From: Yamagishiella unicocca
Taxonomy: Eukaryota > Chlorophyta > Chlorophyceae > Chlamydomonadales > Volvocaceae
Assembly: GCA_003116995.1 (NCBI GenBank)
Contig: BDSL01000012.1
Coordinates: 620,001 to 684,000 of the forward strand
Direction of reading: 5' to 3'
DNA: 64,000 nt
Part shown: piece after piece, positions 46,601 to 60,710 of the stretch
Position numbering within the stretch: position 1 is the first letter of the stretch
Layout of the letters: every line of letters begins with the position of its first letter
The notes under the pieces: model-generated
What the model was told of the DNA's origin: nothing
What the model saw: only the letters and a program-made list of their open reading frames with translations
The model's database searches: none
Translations under genes and position numbers: made by a program

Positions 46601-48524
46601 GATTAACACGCTGCCTGCGTGTGCAACGCACCTACCCCGAGCTCAGTACGACAGCCTATAATGTCTCTCCTCCTTTGCCTAGTTTTTAATTCACCGGTAC
46701 TGCGCTCTGTACCCGGATCACTCCCGCCCCATCCGGCCGCCTGCAGGTCCTTGGCCAGTTCAACCTGGGCTTCATCCTGGCCCGCCACGGCCGCGACGTG
46801 TTCATCGTGGACCAGCACGCAGCCGCCGAGAAGACCACCTTTGAGCGCCTGCAGCGCACCGTCAACCTCACGCGGCAGCCGCTGCTGGCGCCCATGCAGC
46901 TGCCCCAGGGGCTGCTGCTGCCCGTAGACCAGATGCTGATCAGGTGCGCCGCGGGGTAGCGACAGCGGTGGGTGGCGGGCTCGCCGATGGTCACCGCGTC
47001 GAGGAATACCTAAGCTCGGCCCCGCACTGCAGCATCACGCTTGCGGTTGTCTGAAAGAGTCGCTGGCTACGATACATCTGCAACGCGATGCAGGGCGGTT
47101 TGCCGTTGCAGTTGGGCGTCGTTATAACACAAGGTTGCCCAACACGCCGTACTCACGTGTTGCGCGTTCTGAGCGTCCTAAGCGACATCTCCCATCTGGA
47201 TAAGTTGCGTGACGAACCGGTACCCTTTCCCGTGCAGGGAGCACATCGACGCGTTCCGCCGCAATGGGTTCGACTTCGTGGAGCGCCGTCCGGACGGCCG
47301 CCTGGTGCCGTTGAGCGGGGTGCGAGGAGCAGGGAAGGCGGCAGCAGCAGCGGGTAGCGGCGCGGAGATGCGCAAGCAGCAGCAGGAGGAGGGGACGTCT
47401 GACGGCGGCAAAGGCAGTGGGTTAGAAGATGCAGTAGGGAGAACAAAGGCAGGAGATGCGGCCACTCTCGCCGCCGGCGCCTCCGCTGACGCCAACGGCG
47501 ACGGTGGAGGTGACGGCTGGCTGGACGATGCCGGCGACGAGCACACCCCCGATGGCGCCGGCGAGTATGGTGACAGTGGTGGCGGCGGCGAGCTGCTGCT
47601 GTCGTCGGTGCCGGTCAGCCGTGCTACTGGGCAGCTAGGGATGGAGGATGTGGTGGAGCTGGTGGCGATGATTCGAGCAGGGGAAGGGGCTGGAGGAGGA
47701 GGAGGTGGCGCGGCGGGGCAGCGGGCGTGGGAGGAGGAGCTGCGGCCGTCCAGGTGCGGCCAAGGGGGCGGCGGGCGCGGGCGCGGTCTGGGGCTGGACG
47801 GCAGGACAGAGGCAGGGGGGGATGGAAGGGTAGTGGAATGGAGAGACATGGTGAGGGGAGGGAGGGGTTGCAGGAGGACCAAGGGGCTGGGACGATCAGT
47901 AGGGTGAAGCGCCGCCACCAGCGCCACCAACACTACGCCTGTCTGCGGTGCCCTCTTTGTGCACCAAGCCTTCCCGTGCCCTGTGCTGGTCCTAGCTGGC
48001 GCTCGTCCACACGCCGCCTCTACGGTATCCCCTCTCGGCACCACATTTTCCAGCCGCTCCCCCACGTCCCCTCCTAGCTCCCTGGCCGCTCAATGCCCCT
48101 GACCGCCAACCTTATCCTACCACTAGGTGCACCTGCTGATAGTGCTCCAGCATACGCCCACAACTATGTGTCCGAAGACAATGCGCCGGCTATTGTGCCT
48201 ATGTCGTGTAACCGGTTTGTATGCCACCCCTTCCCCCTCCAGCTTCGCAAATCATCCTCACCTGCTGGCACTCTCCCAACCCCCGCCCCACCTCTCCGCA
48301 TTCGCCCTCCGTCCCCTCCCTGGACCCGCAGGGTGCGCGCCATGCTGGCCTCCCGCGCCTGCCGCTCCTCCGTCATGGTGGGCCGCCCGCTCAGCCGCAG
48401 CGAGATGCGGCGCCTGCTGGACGGCCTGGCCGGACTGCGGCAGCCCTGGAACTGCCCGCACGGCCGCCCCACCATGCGCCACGTGTGTGTCCTGCCGGAG
48501 CCCCCAGGGCTGCTGCCGGCTTGA
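40657..48524 (+). CDS. PMS1: MutL-family mismatch repair endonuclease (PMS2 / plant PMS1)
   Basis: Partner of MLH1 in MutL-alpha, which nicks the daughter strand in nuclear mismatch repair. Twelve exons: 40657-40827, 41403-41534, 42040-42162, 42420-42512, 42951-43330, 43722-43817, 44062-44236, 44612-46138, 46376-46495, 46747-46943, 47238-47753, 48332-48524; 1,240 residues, all in phase. GHKL ATPase: [68 protein letters not shown]. Endonuclease domain: [23 protein letters not shown] (DQHAX2EX4E), [11 protein letters not shown] and CPHGRPT, all metal-site motifs of PMS2-type MutL. A ~500-residue Gln/Gly/Ala/Glu-rich linker (mostly exon 8) and a ~120-residue insert in exon 11 make it much longer than human PMS2 (862). 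TGTAA at 48991. Confidence 0.96.
42560..42740. repeat. GGATCTGGGTCAGCGCC minisatellite in PMS1 intron 4
   Basis: Five to six spaced copies of GGATCTG(G/A)(G/A)TCAGCG(C/T)C, about 35-55 bp apart, inside the intron 42513-42950. Looser relatives occur near 41090 in intron 1. Confidence 0.85.
45902..46052. repeat. 22-bp perfect inverted repeat inside PMS1 exon 8
   Basis: Arms at 45902-45923 and 46031-46052 are exact reverse complements and enclose 107 bp, all within the low-complexity linker coding region. On the protein side the arms read as APQGIPT and RLGYLEAQ. Confidence 0.95.
46269..46337. repeat. 33-bp tandem duplication in PMS1 intron 8
   Basis: CATCTCCTTCCTGAGGCACC... occurs twice in a row with no change, in the intron between exons 8 and 9. 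Confidence 0.95.
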
Positions 48525-49469
48525 GCAGGGGGGCAGGGCACAGCGGGAGGAAGGTGTGCGTCGCGAGGGGGGCCCGGGGATGGAACGTAACTACGTGATA
48601 CCTCCGGAGTCTTGGATGGGGGCTGGCGGCTGAGCTGCCCGGGGATAGAGAGTGGTCACACTTGGGTATGGTCGCTGGTATGGATGTTGTAGGTGCTCGC
48701 AGGTGGATTGGGTCTTGACTGGGCCAACAGCGCCGGACGGGCTGCGCGAAGGCATGTGGCAGAAGGTACGGAATACCGGTGGGCACCGTATGCGAAAGGG
48801 TGGCCCGGGAGGGGAGTATAGCCAAGTTGAGGTCGTGGGTGGCCATGGGCGGCTTAGGGTTGGGTTGCACGGTTAATTGCATCTGAAGTCATGTGTCTGG
48901 GAAAAGCCGTTGCTTGTGATCTCGATGTGGATGCGATGGAGAATGGTCTGCAGAGGCGCCTGCGGTACTAGTGGAAATTGTTTGTATGCTTGTAATCATG
49001 CGGTCATATTAGCTTGCTCGTTATGAGCTGGCGGGAACACCCAGCAACGGAGACAGAAAACTCAGGCGGCAAGAGCCACATGTGAGCTCAGGTGTGAAAT
49101 CATGCGGCACAGCCGGTGCGCATTGTGGAGGGAACAATCGCCTCCGTTGCTATGACCAGCTGATGTGCATATGCTTATGCGGAGTGCTTTAAGCCACGCA
49201 CGACCACATGACGGAATTCTGTATGACGTACGCGCAATGGGTTCCCGCAGGACCGCATTTCCTAACGGTTTCTAACGGGAACCGCAGATGTACGATGCCA
49301 CCGGCAATCAAGTGTGCAGCGTTAAAAATCTGGCGTGCCTGTAACATTAGCAAGCATGGCGTTTGCGGAATAGATCACCGAATGAAGTCACGCTCGAAAA
49401 AATTTAACGTTTAAAATCACTGTTGGAGCTAGGCTGCAGCACACGTGCAAAGGTCGATCGCCGAGGAAT
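48525..49469. other. Intergenic: PMS1 3' region and RPP14 promoter
   Basis: Contains TGTAA at 48991-48995, a likely poly(A) signal for the MutL gene ~470 nt past its stop. No exon-like sequence was recognised before the Rpp14 start. Confidence 0.5.
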
Positions 49470-50042
49470 ATGATGTCCACTGATATGGCTGAGTGCCGAG
49501 CGCCGCGGCAGTGGACGCGGGAGGTAACTTGTTCCGATGCCTTCGTCGCACTATCACTGTGAGTCTGCGTGTGCTCTACCGTCGCGTAACATTCGCTTTG
49601 CAAACTCATCTCGCGTTTCGGATTTCTCCTGCAGTTCTTTCCCTGGCTTGGGTGCGGAGGCGGCGGCAGCAACCATGAACGAGCAACTTTTCCGGGACGT
49701 GCTAATACAGGCATTAAGTGATCTGTATGGCGTCGTTGGTGGTGCTGTTGTATTCAGCGTCCTAAAGCTGCAGGGCTGCTCAGCAATCATCCGTGTCGAC
49801 AAGCGGTGAGGACAGAGGAATGTGGCCCCCGATGTGCTACCTTGATTGCGAACACCATTGCCTATAATTCGTTATCTGGTTACAGGGATGTGGACAAAGT
49901 GTGGGCCGCAGCTGCCTTCGCAACGAAGTATGGCGCACACGACATCAGGTTGATGGTTAACCGTTCATCCCCGTTCCTCGTTGCCATGGCAGTCGATAGC
50001 AGAGAGTGGGCCGCTGAGCACGTGGCCGCAAATCTTGGCTAG
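49470..50042 (+). CDS. RPP14: RNase P/MRP protein subunit Rpp14
   Basis: Protein subunit of nuclear ribonuclease P and MRP, which process tRNA 5' ends and pre-rRNA. Three exons: 49470-49558, 49635-49805, 49886-50042; 138 residues, all in phase. Three in-frame ATGs (49470, 49473, 49485) precede the conserved part; the first is used here. The whole chain follows the Rpp14/Pop5 pattern: FVALSLSFPGLG, then QLFRDVLIQALSDLYGVVGGA, LQGCSAIIRVDKRDVDKVWAA, then the Rpp14-specific ending VNRSSPFLVAMAVDSREW. Human Rpp14 is 124 residues. The ending favours Rpp14 over Pop5. No catalytic role is expected, since the RNA is the usual catalyst in RNase P. Confidence 0.88.
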
Positions 50043-52348
50043 ATGGTGCGCACGAACACCAGCCTTGGTCAAGGTGGCGCTTAGCGCTTGGGAAGCGGCG
50101 GGGGCACGGTTACCAACGGCGGTGGGCGGCCAGGCAACCCAAAAGTCAGCTCAATACGGTGCTTGGTGATGGATTGCCGGGATTGGTGCCGAGGTTGTAC
50201 CACCAGCTCTCCTACGGCGACGCCACAGCGTCAGCTGAACACACACAGGTCCAGGCTGTGTCCCATTAGAGCAAATGGTCATGGGCGTCGAAGCACATTC
50301 TGGCCGCGGCGACTTGGCGCATACCGCCAGTCCCCCCGACCTCCAGTAGTACTGCGCATTCAGCGGGAACGCCAGCCCTGCCCGGAAATGTCGTTGATCA
50401 CTGATCATCAATCTACGTCTAATTCTACTGGGCGGGATGCCGTGCTTACTAGCCTGATACGCATAACGGCCTGCACGCCCACCTGTTGAGCGGGAAGCTA
50501 CAGCCTGTCTCTGAGCCTTCGGCTACTATCGGTGGTGGCATGAGTGGGTGTCCATCGCCGAGCTAGGTGCGTGATCGGGTGGGTTGGGCGGCAGGGGCAC
50601 AGGTAGCTGGGGTCAAGACGAGTGGGCATGTCTTGGGCTCTGGGGGGACATGCTCCTGGGAGTTGGCGGCAGGCACAGACAGCGACACAGGTGGTGACCG
50701 ACTGTGGCGGTCGTGCCAAGGACGTGGGTTGGGTGTGGATGCGAGGTGGCCTAGGTCAGCAGTACGGGTGCGGAACCACTGTGGAAGAGAACGCGGCATG
50801 GAGAAGCAAGCAACTACGTCGCCTGGCCCGCTTCCAGTACAATAAACTTCATTTCATTTCGTTTAATTTAATTTAATTTCAGTGGATGTGGACTTCGCAC
50901 CGTCCCTTCGTTCCCCACTGTCGCCTGGTGGTCTGTGATGTGTGGTCCCCTGATGCTCGCGGTGCAGGAGAGTCGCTCGGCCGCTCAAGAGGACCGCATG
51001 GCGCCGCAGGCGGCTGTGGCAGGCAGGGCAAGAGTTGGGCAGAGCAGGAGCCTGGCTGGGCCGGGTACGGCGGCCGAGCAAAGCCAGCCAGAGGAGCTCA
51101 GCGGTGCCGCCAGCAATGCGCTGGAAGGCATTGCAGGGCCCTGGGCGGGGTGTATAAAAACCGTTTTACGCAACGGGACAGGATAGTTGGCGCATGGTCG
51201 TCGGACACCCTGGGCGGGGGGGCCGCTGGGGAGCATTGTGAGATGGGTATGGCAGGCTCGGTGCGACGCAGTTTGCGGGTATTGTGCCCCGAGGGTAACG
51301 AGGAAGCATCAGCACTTTACACCGCGCAATTGGCATCCGTTTGATCTTTGGTCCGGAAAAGAAATGATGGAACCGCGTGCTTTCATGATGGCGTACGTCG
51401 CTGGGGCGAGCATTTGGTAGGACCACGCCCTGGTGTCCCCATTGACGGTATGGCGTGTGAGATATCAAAGGCCTTATTTGCGGTGTTTTGCCCGTCTTGT
51501 GGTACATGGAGTCGTCGGTTGTATGCCCCTGGTCCAGGCCGGTATGGGCTGTATGGGCTAACGTAAAATGTGCGTTATCGCATTTGCGACTGCTAATTGC
51601 GAGCACAGCGTGGTAGCACTCTAGTTCCACCAGTGTGAGTGCGGGTATGGCAACCTGCAGTCCGCACGGCGGACCCTTGGAAAAGAAAGATTGGGAAAGG
51701 ATTCCAGGAGGCGTAGGGATGGGATGCTTTCGGGACCAACCCTTTTCTCTTTTGTCCCCCATAATACAGAGCTTGCCGTAGGCCGTGGGCGCGTCTCTTT
51801 ACCAGAAACAGCGCAACCAACACGGACGGACTACCAGTCCGTGCCTGTCTGTGCCAGCTGTCAACAGCGCGGCGCAGGTTTCCTGGTTTTAACGGTAATA
51901 CATTTGCACCATCCATATCGAGGGTCCAGAGAGACACCAAGTGTATGCTCCGAAGGGGACCAACGGATTCAGGGAAATGGTGGTGGAACGTCAGAGCTCA
52001 GCAGGACTAAGCACAAAGGTGGATGCAGGAATACCCGGGGAAGCAACTGCGCGGCAGCCCCTCTGCGTTGCCGGCATGGAATCAGAATTCCTCCAGCTAA
52101 TATGATCAGATCTGGTACGTGACTTTTGACCGCCATGTGACAACCCTACTTGAATCCCCATGTTGCCACGTGTGCATGGATTCCCTCTGGCCCGCAGGCC
52201 CCAGGCAGGACAAGGAACTAAACATTAAGATCTGATTTGCTTTGGCGTTAGCCTTACAACTAGCAGACATAGGAAAGGCGAGATTGCCGCTTCACTTTAA
52301 ATTCCTCGAGAGATACCGGTATTGATACCGCGATTGGTGAAGCAACGC
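50043..52348. other. Intergenic stretch between RPP14 and the aspartic protease
   Basis: Begins with the Rpp14 3' region; I see no clear TGTAA, but a run of TTTAATTTAATT lies at ~50862-50878. A TATA-like GTATAAAAACC occurs at ~51151 in GC-rich surroundings. Open frames up to 198 residues are present on both strands, but none has a motif I recognise. The right end must hold the protease promoter. Confidence 0.5.
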
Positions 52349-56363
<4,015 letters not shown>

Positions 56364-57713
56364 GAGCACTAGCGCAGCAACCCAGGCGGGTGAGCGAGAC
56401 GGCGGTTAACGGGTACGTCCTGGGAGGTTGTCATGGGAGGTTGTTGGGGCCCAGGGCGGCCGTTAAGCTGACAGGTGGAAACATCAACGTTGGGTGTCCA
56501 GCAGGAGGCATTGAGGCTCAGCCTCCCCCGGCTGTGTACATAAAGCCTCGCCCCTTATGATCGGGACGCCGCAAGGAAGTAGCTACGATCGCTGCAGGGT
56601 GCCGTTCCAGGTGGCTATGTAATGAGGCGGAGTTGCGTGTGTTACTGAATGTACGACGCTTAAGGTTTTCATGCGCCCTAAAGCAAGCTGTCGGGCAGGT
56701 TGCCGGCTTGTTGCATGTGCCAGCAAATTTCATGGTTCACCATGCAGTTTTGGAGATTGCGCGTAGGACATGCCACAGATGCATGTCTCTCCCTTATCCT
56801 CTATGTAATGAACAGCTGACTTTCAGTGATGAGACGCCTCGGAACCATTTCCCGCACAAAGGTCACCAGCAGGATTCTGTTTTGCTCCTTTACACCCCGG
56901 TTTGGTGAGGAGTGCTTTTGAGGCCCCTGACATGATCCAAGTACGGGTAGGTACGGCATCGATCCAGACGTGGACAAGCAAAGGACCGAATTTACACCGT
57001 CCCTGCATCATAGCTTTAGCCCATCATTGCAGGTGCCATGACAGCCGCACTCTTCACCGAGATACCAGCATCACACTCAGTCGACTCAATCGCCCAGCAG
57101 TGCCGTCGAGGCAGCGCAGCTAAAGTCCGATATCCACATGCAGAGGTCCACCTGTGCGTCAGTTCAATGGATACACGCAATGGGATGGCGTTAGTGTACG
57201 TGTGTCGTGACGGCTTATCCACTTCCCTACTGACACTCCATTTCACTTTTTTCGACGCCTCCCTTAACCCACCTGATGACCGTCGGACGAATTCGTAATC
57301 AGGTGTGGGTAGTATTCGAAATGCAGCTGCCGGTAAGCCACTTGCGCATTCTGGCAGGATCGATGTAGCCCCGACAGCGCATGTAAGGTTGCACAACCCG
57401 TGCCGTACACCTGTAGGTACGGGAATCCAGAAGGACGAGCCTGAGTGAAGAATCCAACCATGGGACAACAGCAGCACCCCTGACAGCGCGGGTCGCAGCA
57501 TTAAACCGCCGACCCATCCCTTCCCCAAACGGCCCCGGAACTGAATGGTAACCACCCAAGGCCTCCCCACGATACGCCAGCAACCCCAGTCCGGGCAGAC
57601 AACCCATGAACGCCCTCCACGTCCAAACGAACCACCCCCTTTAAAAAGAGCCACGCACCTGCTTGCACGGTGAGTTTGGCTAACGTTCAACGCTCAGGGC
57701 CTATGCCGGAGGA
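56364..57713. other. Intergenic between convergent protease and CBM20 genes
   Basis: Contains protease 3' sequence (TGTAA at 56618) and CBM20 3' sequence (TTACA at 56992-56996). A long open frame on the minus strand (57016-57690) shows no domain and is likely chance. Confidence 0.5.
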
Positions 57714-58587
57714 TCACGGCCAACCCCATACATCATCCCGTATTAGCATAGGGGTCCCCGTTTCGTCAAAGCTTAGCGTCTCCGTCGTGCTCTGACTCCG
57801 CTCACGCTGCACAGGTCCAGGTTTGGTCGCTCTTCGCTTTAGCTCCTCCTGCGGGCGTACAGCAGACCACGATTACATCAAGGGCAAGGAAGGGGGGGGA
57901 AGCAATGCAGGATCTTACCTCGGACGGAACTTGCAAGACGCGGTTTGGGCCGGGCTGCCAAGCCACAATTGCCATTGCCACAATCTCACGCGGGTCAGGA
58001 GGCTGGCCAGGATCCGCCGCGGTCCTGTAAGGCACTTCAACGTAGCCCTGGGCATACTTGTCTGCCAAGTTGGTCCATTCCTGGAGGGCGCGTAAGTGTT
58101 GGGCGTCACCGAGCGCGCGCAAGTGCGCGAGGTGTCCGACCGAGCGACGCCTAGACTGAACGCACCTGTTCCTCTAAGACGACATACTTGTACTCTATAC
58201 GTTGTCCTGCCGTGAACTCAACCTGCAGATGAGGATTATGAAGGCAGAGGCACTTCACATTCTCCTGCTGATCGTCGATGAGAGTTTCTCAGGGTGCCGC
58301 AACGTCGTGCGAAGCGCTCTACCAACCTCGCAGCTCCACTTGTCTCCAGGATTCCACGACATCGGCATTTTAGCGATGGAAAGGAAGGACCAGCCCAGAG
58401 GCAACTGAGACCCGCCGATGCATAAGATTTGGTGGCGGTGGGCGCGATAGTTGACACTAAACTGCACGCGCACTGTGCGAGCTGCTTCTTTTGTTGTCGC
58501 TGTTGCTCTTATTGTGTTCATGCGGAGCGTCCCTGGTTTAACGCGCCCTGCGAAGCGCCGAGCAGGTTCCACGCGTTGAAGCTTCAT
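57714..58587 (-). CDS. Small plastid-targeted CBM20 starch-binding protein
   Basis: CBM20 modules bind starch granules or glucans. Four exons: 58587-58327, 58222-58166, 58080-57919, 57848-57714; 204 residues, all in phase. Residues 1-~36 are basic and rich in Ala/Thr/Arg (MKLQRVEPARRFAGRV), like a chloroplast transit peptide. The module follows: VRVQFSVNYRAHRHQILCIG, LGWSF...MSWNPGDKWSCE, VEFTAGQRIEYKYVVLEEQ and the terminal WQPGPNRVLQVPSE. These include the two Trp that usually stack on glucose and the NRVL close. The middle segment (EWTNLADKYAQGYVEVPYRT...) between strands is longer than typical. The charged tail ends DDVWGWP. There is no catalytic domain, so a scaffold or granule-surface role is likely (inference). 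Confidence 0.88.
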
Positions 58588-58825
58588 GTTTGGGAGGTGT
58601 GAATGTCCTGAAGATCTACCCCAAGTAGAGAAATCTTCACATAAAGGAGAGTGCGATTACTGTTTTGCTTCGCGTCGGAAGATAGGGTCGCTGTACACTT
58701 GCGCTTTTTCACTTTTACGACGATGCAGAGCCTTTAGAGCGGGAAGTTATTACTGAGTATTTTATTAATTCATACATTATCAATTGTAACAAAGACGTGT
58801 GACACGCAAAGCAGTTGGCACGTTA
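58588..58825. promoter_or_regulatory. CBM20 gene upstream region
   Basis: 238 bp of moderate AT content between the CBM20 start codon and the transposon inserted just upstream. The transposon could influence this promoter. Confidence 0.4.
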
Positions 58826-59818
58826 GAGCCTATTTCCACTTGATTTTATTTAAGGAGTTTAAGAAATTTTAAGTCGGACTAAACTATCACAAAATCGTAG
58901 TGCATTTCCAGGTGTGGGATTGTAGATGTTATTTAAGGCGCCGACGCGCACGAGCATCTTCGGGACGTATAAACCGACTCGTTCCTTTACAAGCTTTATA
59001 GATTTGGATACAGCAATCATCAAAGATGCCGAATGATACTAATCGCCGCTGTTTCCTGGCGGCGGTGGCTGCCAGTAAGCAACTCGACCGGCCACCCGGC
59101 CATGGCCGTGTTCCCGTGTTCCCAAGAATGACCGGCTAGCCGGTCATGGCCGTGTTCCCGCCTTACGTCCCCACAGAATCCCACTCTTCGATGTGTCCGG
59201 ACAACTCGCACGGGCGGGAACACGGCCTAAAAGGCTGGGAACTAACACGGTCATGACACGCCACATCAGCATCAGCATAATCTGGCCCACGGTGACATCC
59301 AACAACTCCCTTAATAGTTCCAGCTCTTTGGCTTGCTGGCTTGTCTGTCGCATGCGCACAAGGTTGGCTGAACCAGTCGCGCCTTGGCGTAGGGCTATGC
59401 CAGGGTTCCGCAGCATTATCGCCGGCGGGAATTGGAGGTGCACAATCCCTCCCGCTAATTTGCCTAAAGAGTGGTAAATATGTTGAAAGGAAGGATTTTA
59501 AAGTGCTCTGGTGAAAATCAACTATGTGGGCTATGTCAGCTCTAAAGCCCCGCTCGCAAAAAAAGTACTTGGCCGGGACCAAGTACTATAATTTTCCCTC
59601 CAGTTTCGAGGCGCTGATACTACCATTTTGTATGAAACGTTCTTATGTCAAAATTAATTCTAAAACGCGGAACCGTGCTACGTGGAGTACGGGCCAGCCT
59701 TAACTATCTGTAACTATTTGGCCCTAAGTCGGCTAAACTGCCTCTAAGCCTTCTACGTTTCCACTTGAGCAGGTTTTAGACCAAAATCGCGTTATAAACC
59801 TTAAGTGGAAATAGGCTC
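58826..59818. mobile_element. PIF/Harbinger-like non-autonomous transposon
   Basis: 993 bp with 16-bp perfect terminal inverted repeats: GAGCCTATTTCCACTT and its reverse complement. It is flanked by a direct TTA on both sides (58823-58825 and 59819-59821). A 3-bp TTA/TAA target duplication is characteristic of PIF/Harbinger, and the GAGCCTATTT ends resemble Tourist-type termini. The ends are AT-rich and the middle is GC-richer, with a direct repeat of CATGGCCGTGTTCCCG near 59101-59160. The longest inner open frame (minus strand, ~59163-59582) is not recognisable as a transposase. Confidence 0.8.
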
Positions 59819-59821
59819 TTA

Positions 59822-60710
59822 GGCCGCCAGAAATCGATTCGGCCGTCTGCGGGATGTCGCCAAGGAGGCGTAGATACAAGAGGGTATGTGTATGTTAAGC
59901 CCGGCAGCAGGATGACGGATATCGGTACCGGTAGTATTGGACGCGAGAGTATTGGATGCGCGCCGTGCTCCTGCTCTGCGGCAGCACCGGGACACGTATG
60001 CGGTTTCTTTCAAGACCTTATATTCACACCTAAGAGTAGCTCCTTCGTATCGGCTTCGTGGGGATAAGTGATAGTTGCGGCACGCGGGCCTCTTCTTCCA
60101 AACGTTACACAGTTTCTGACGTGCTACGCATCAAACCCTCAAAGCTAGATAGCATTGCGCATGGCACGTGCGGCCGATCTGCAAATCCAGCCATAGACAG
60201 CAAGTTGTCTTAATTTACGGCCCAGGCCGGGAAAGCCGGGCCGGCCGGCATCTAGCAAATGCAAGCTCGCTACGTATCGCATCGTTCCGTGACGATCGCG
60301 ACGCCTTATTCCAACTACTGTACGAACACACGTCCCTTGGCAGATCGGCATCGAGACGACCCCTCAGTACGTATTTAATGCGACGGGCCGGTGTGGGAGT
60401 GCGCGGTATGGGAACGACGCAGCTACCAAGACTGGCTGAGGCACATCAAATGGGTGCAGTTTACAACGTCAGCCGGCGCTTGGCAGAAAGTGATGCCAGT
60501 TAACCCTACTAACGCAACCAGGTTTTGACACACGCGAGGGCGCGGCCCCACGGGCCTCGTGACACGGACCCTCCTCCCCCTCGGGGCTCCCCGCTCAGAT
60601 CTGTACATACCAATGACCCTTAAGGAATGAAGTACCAACAGGCTGTTTGTAGTCGTCATGGACACGTCAGCACAAGCCCAAAACACCGCCACGCCAGGTC
60701 CACACCCCGC
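59822..60710. other. Intergenic: PSMD9 3' region
   Basis: TTACA at 60461-60465 is a plausible minus-strand poly(A) signal for PSMD9, ~250 nt past its stop. Nothing else was recognised. Confidence 0.5.

Noticed and set aside
57016..57690. 224-residue minus-strand frame downstream of the CBM20 gene
   Set aside because: No domain, no splice signals linking it to the CBM20 exons, and it lies where the CBM20 3' untranslated region is expected.
59020..59582. Minus-strand frames inside the Harbinger-like element as a transposase
   Set aside because: They are short and overlapping, and I could not find a DDE-type or Myb-like pattern.
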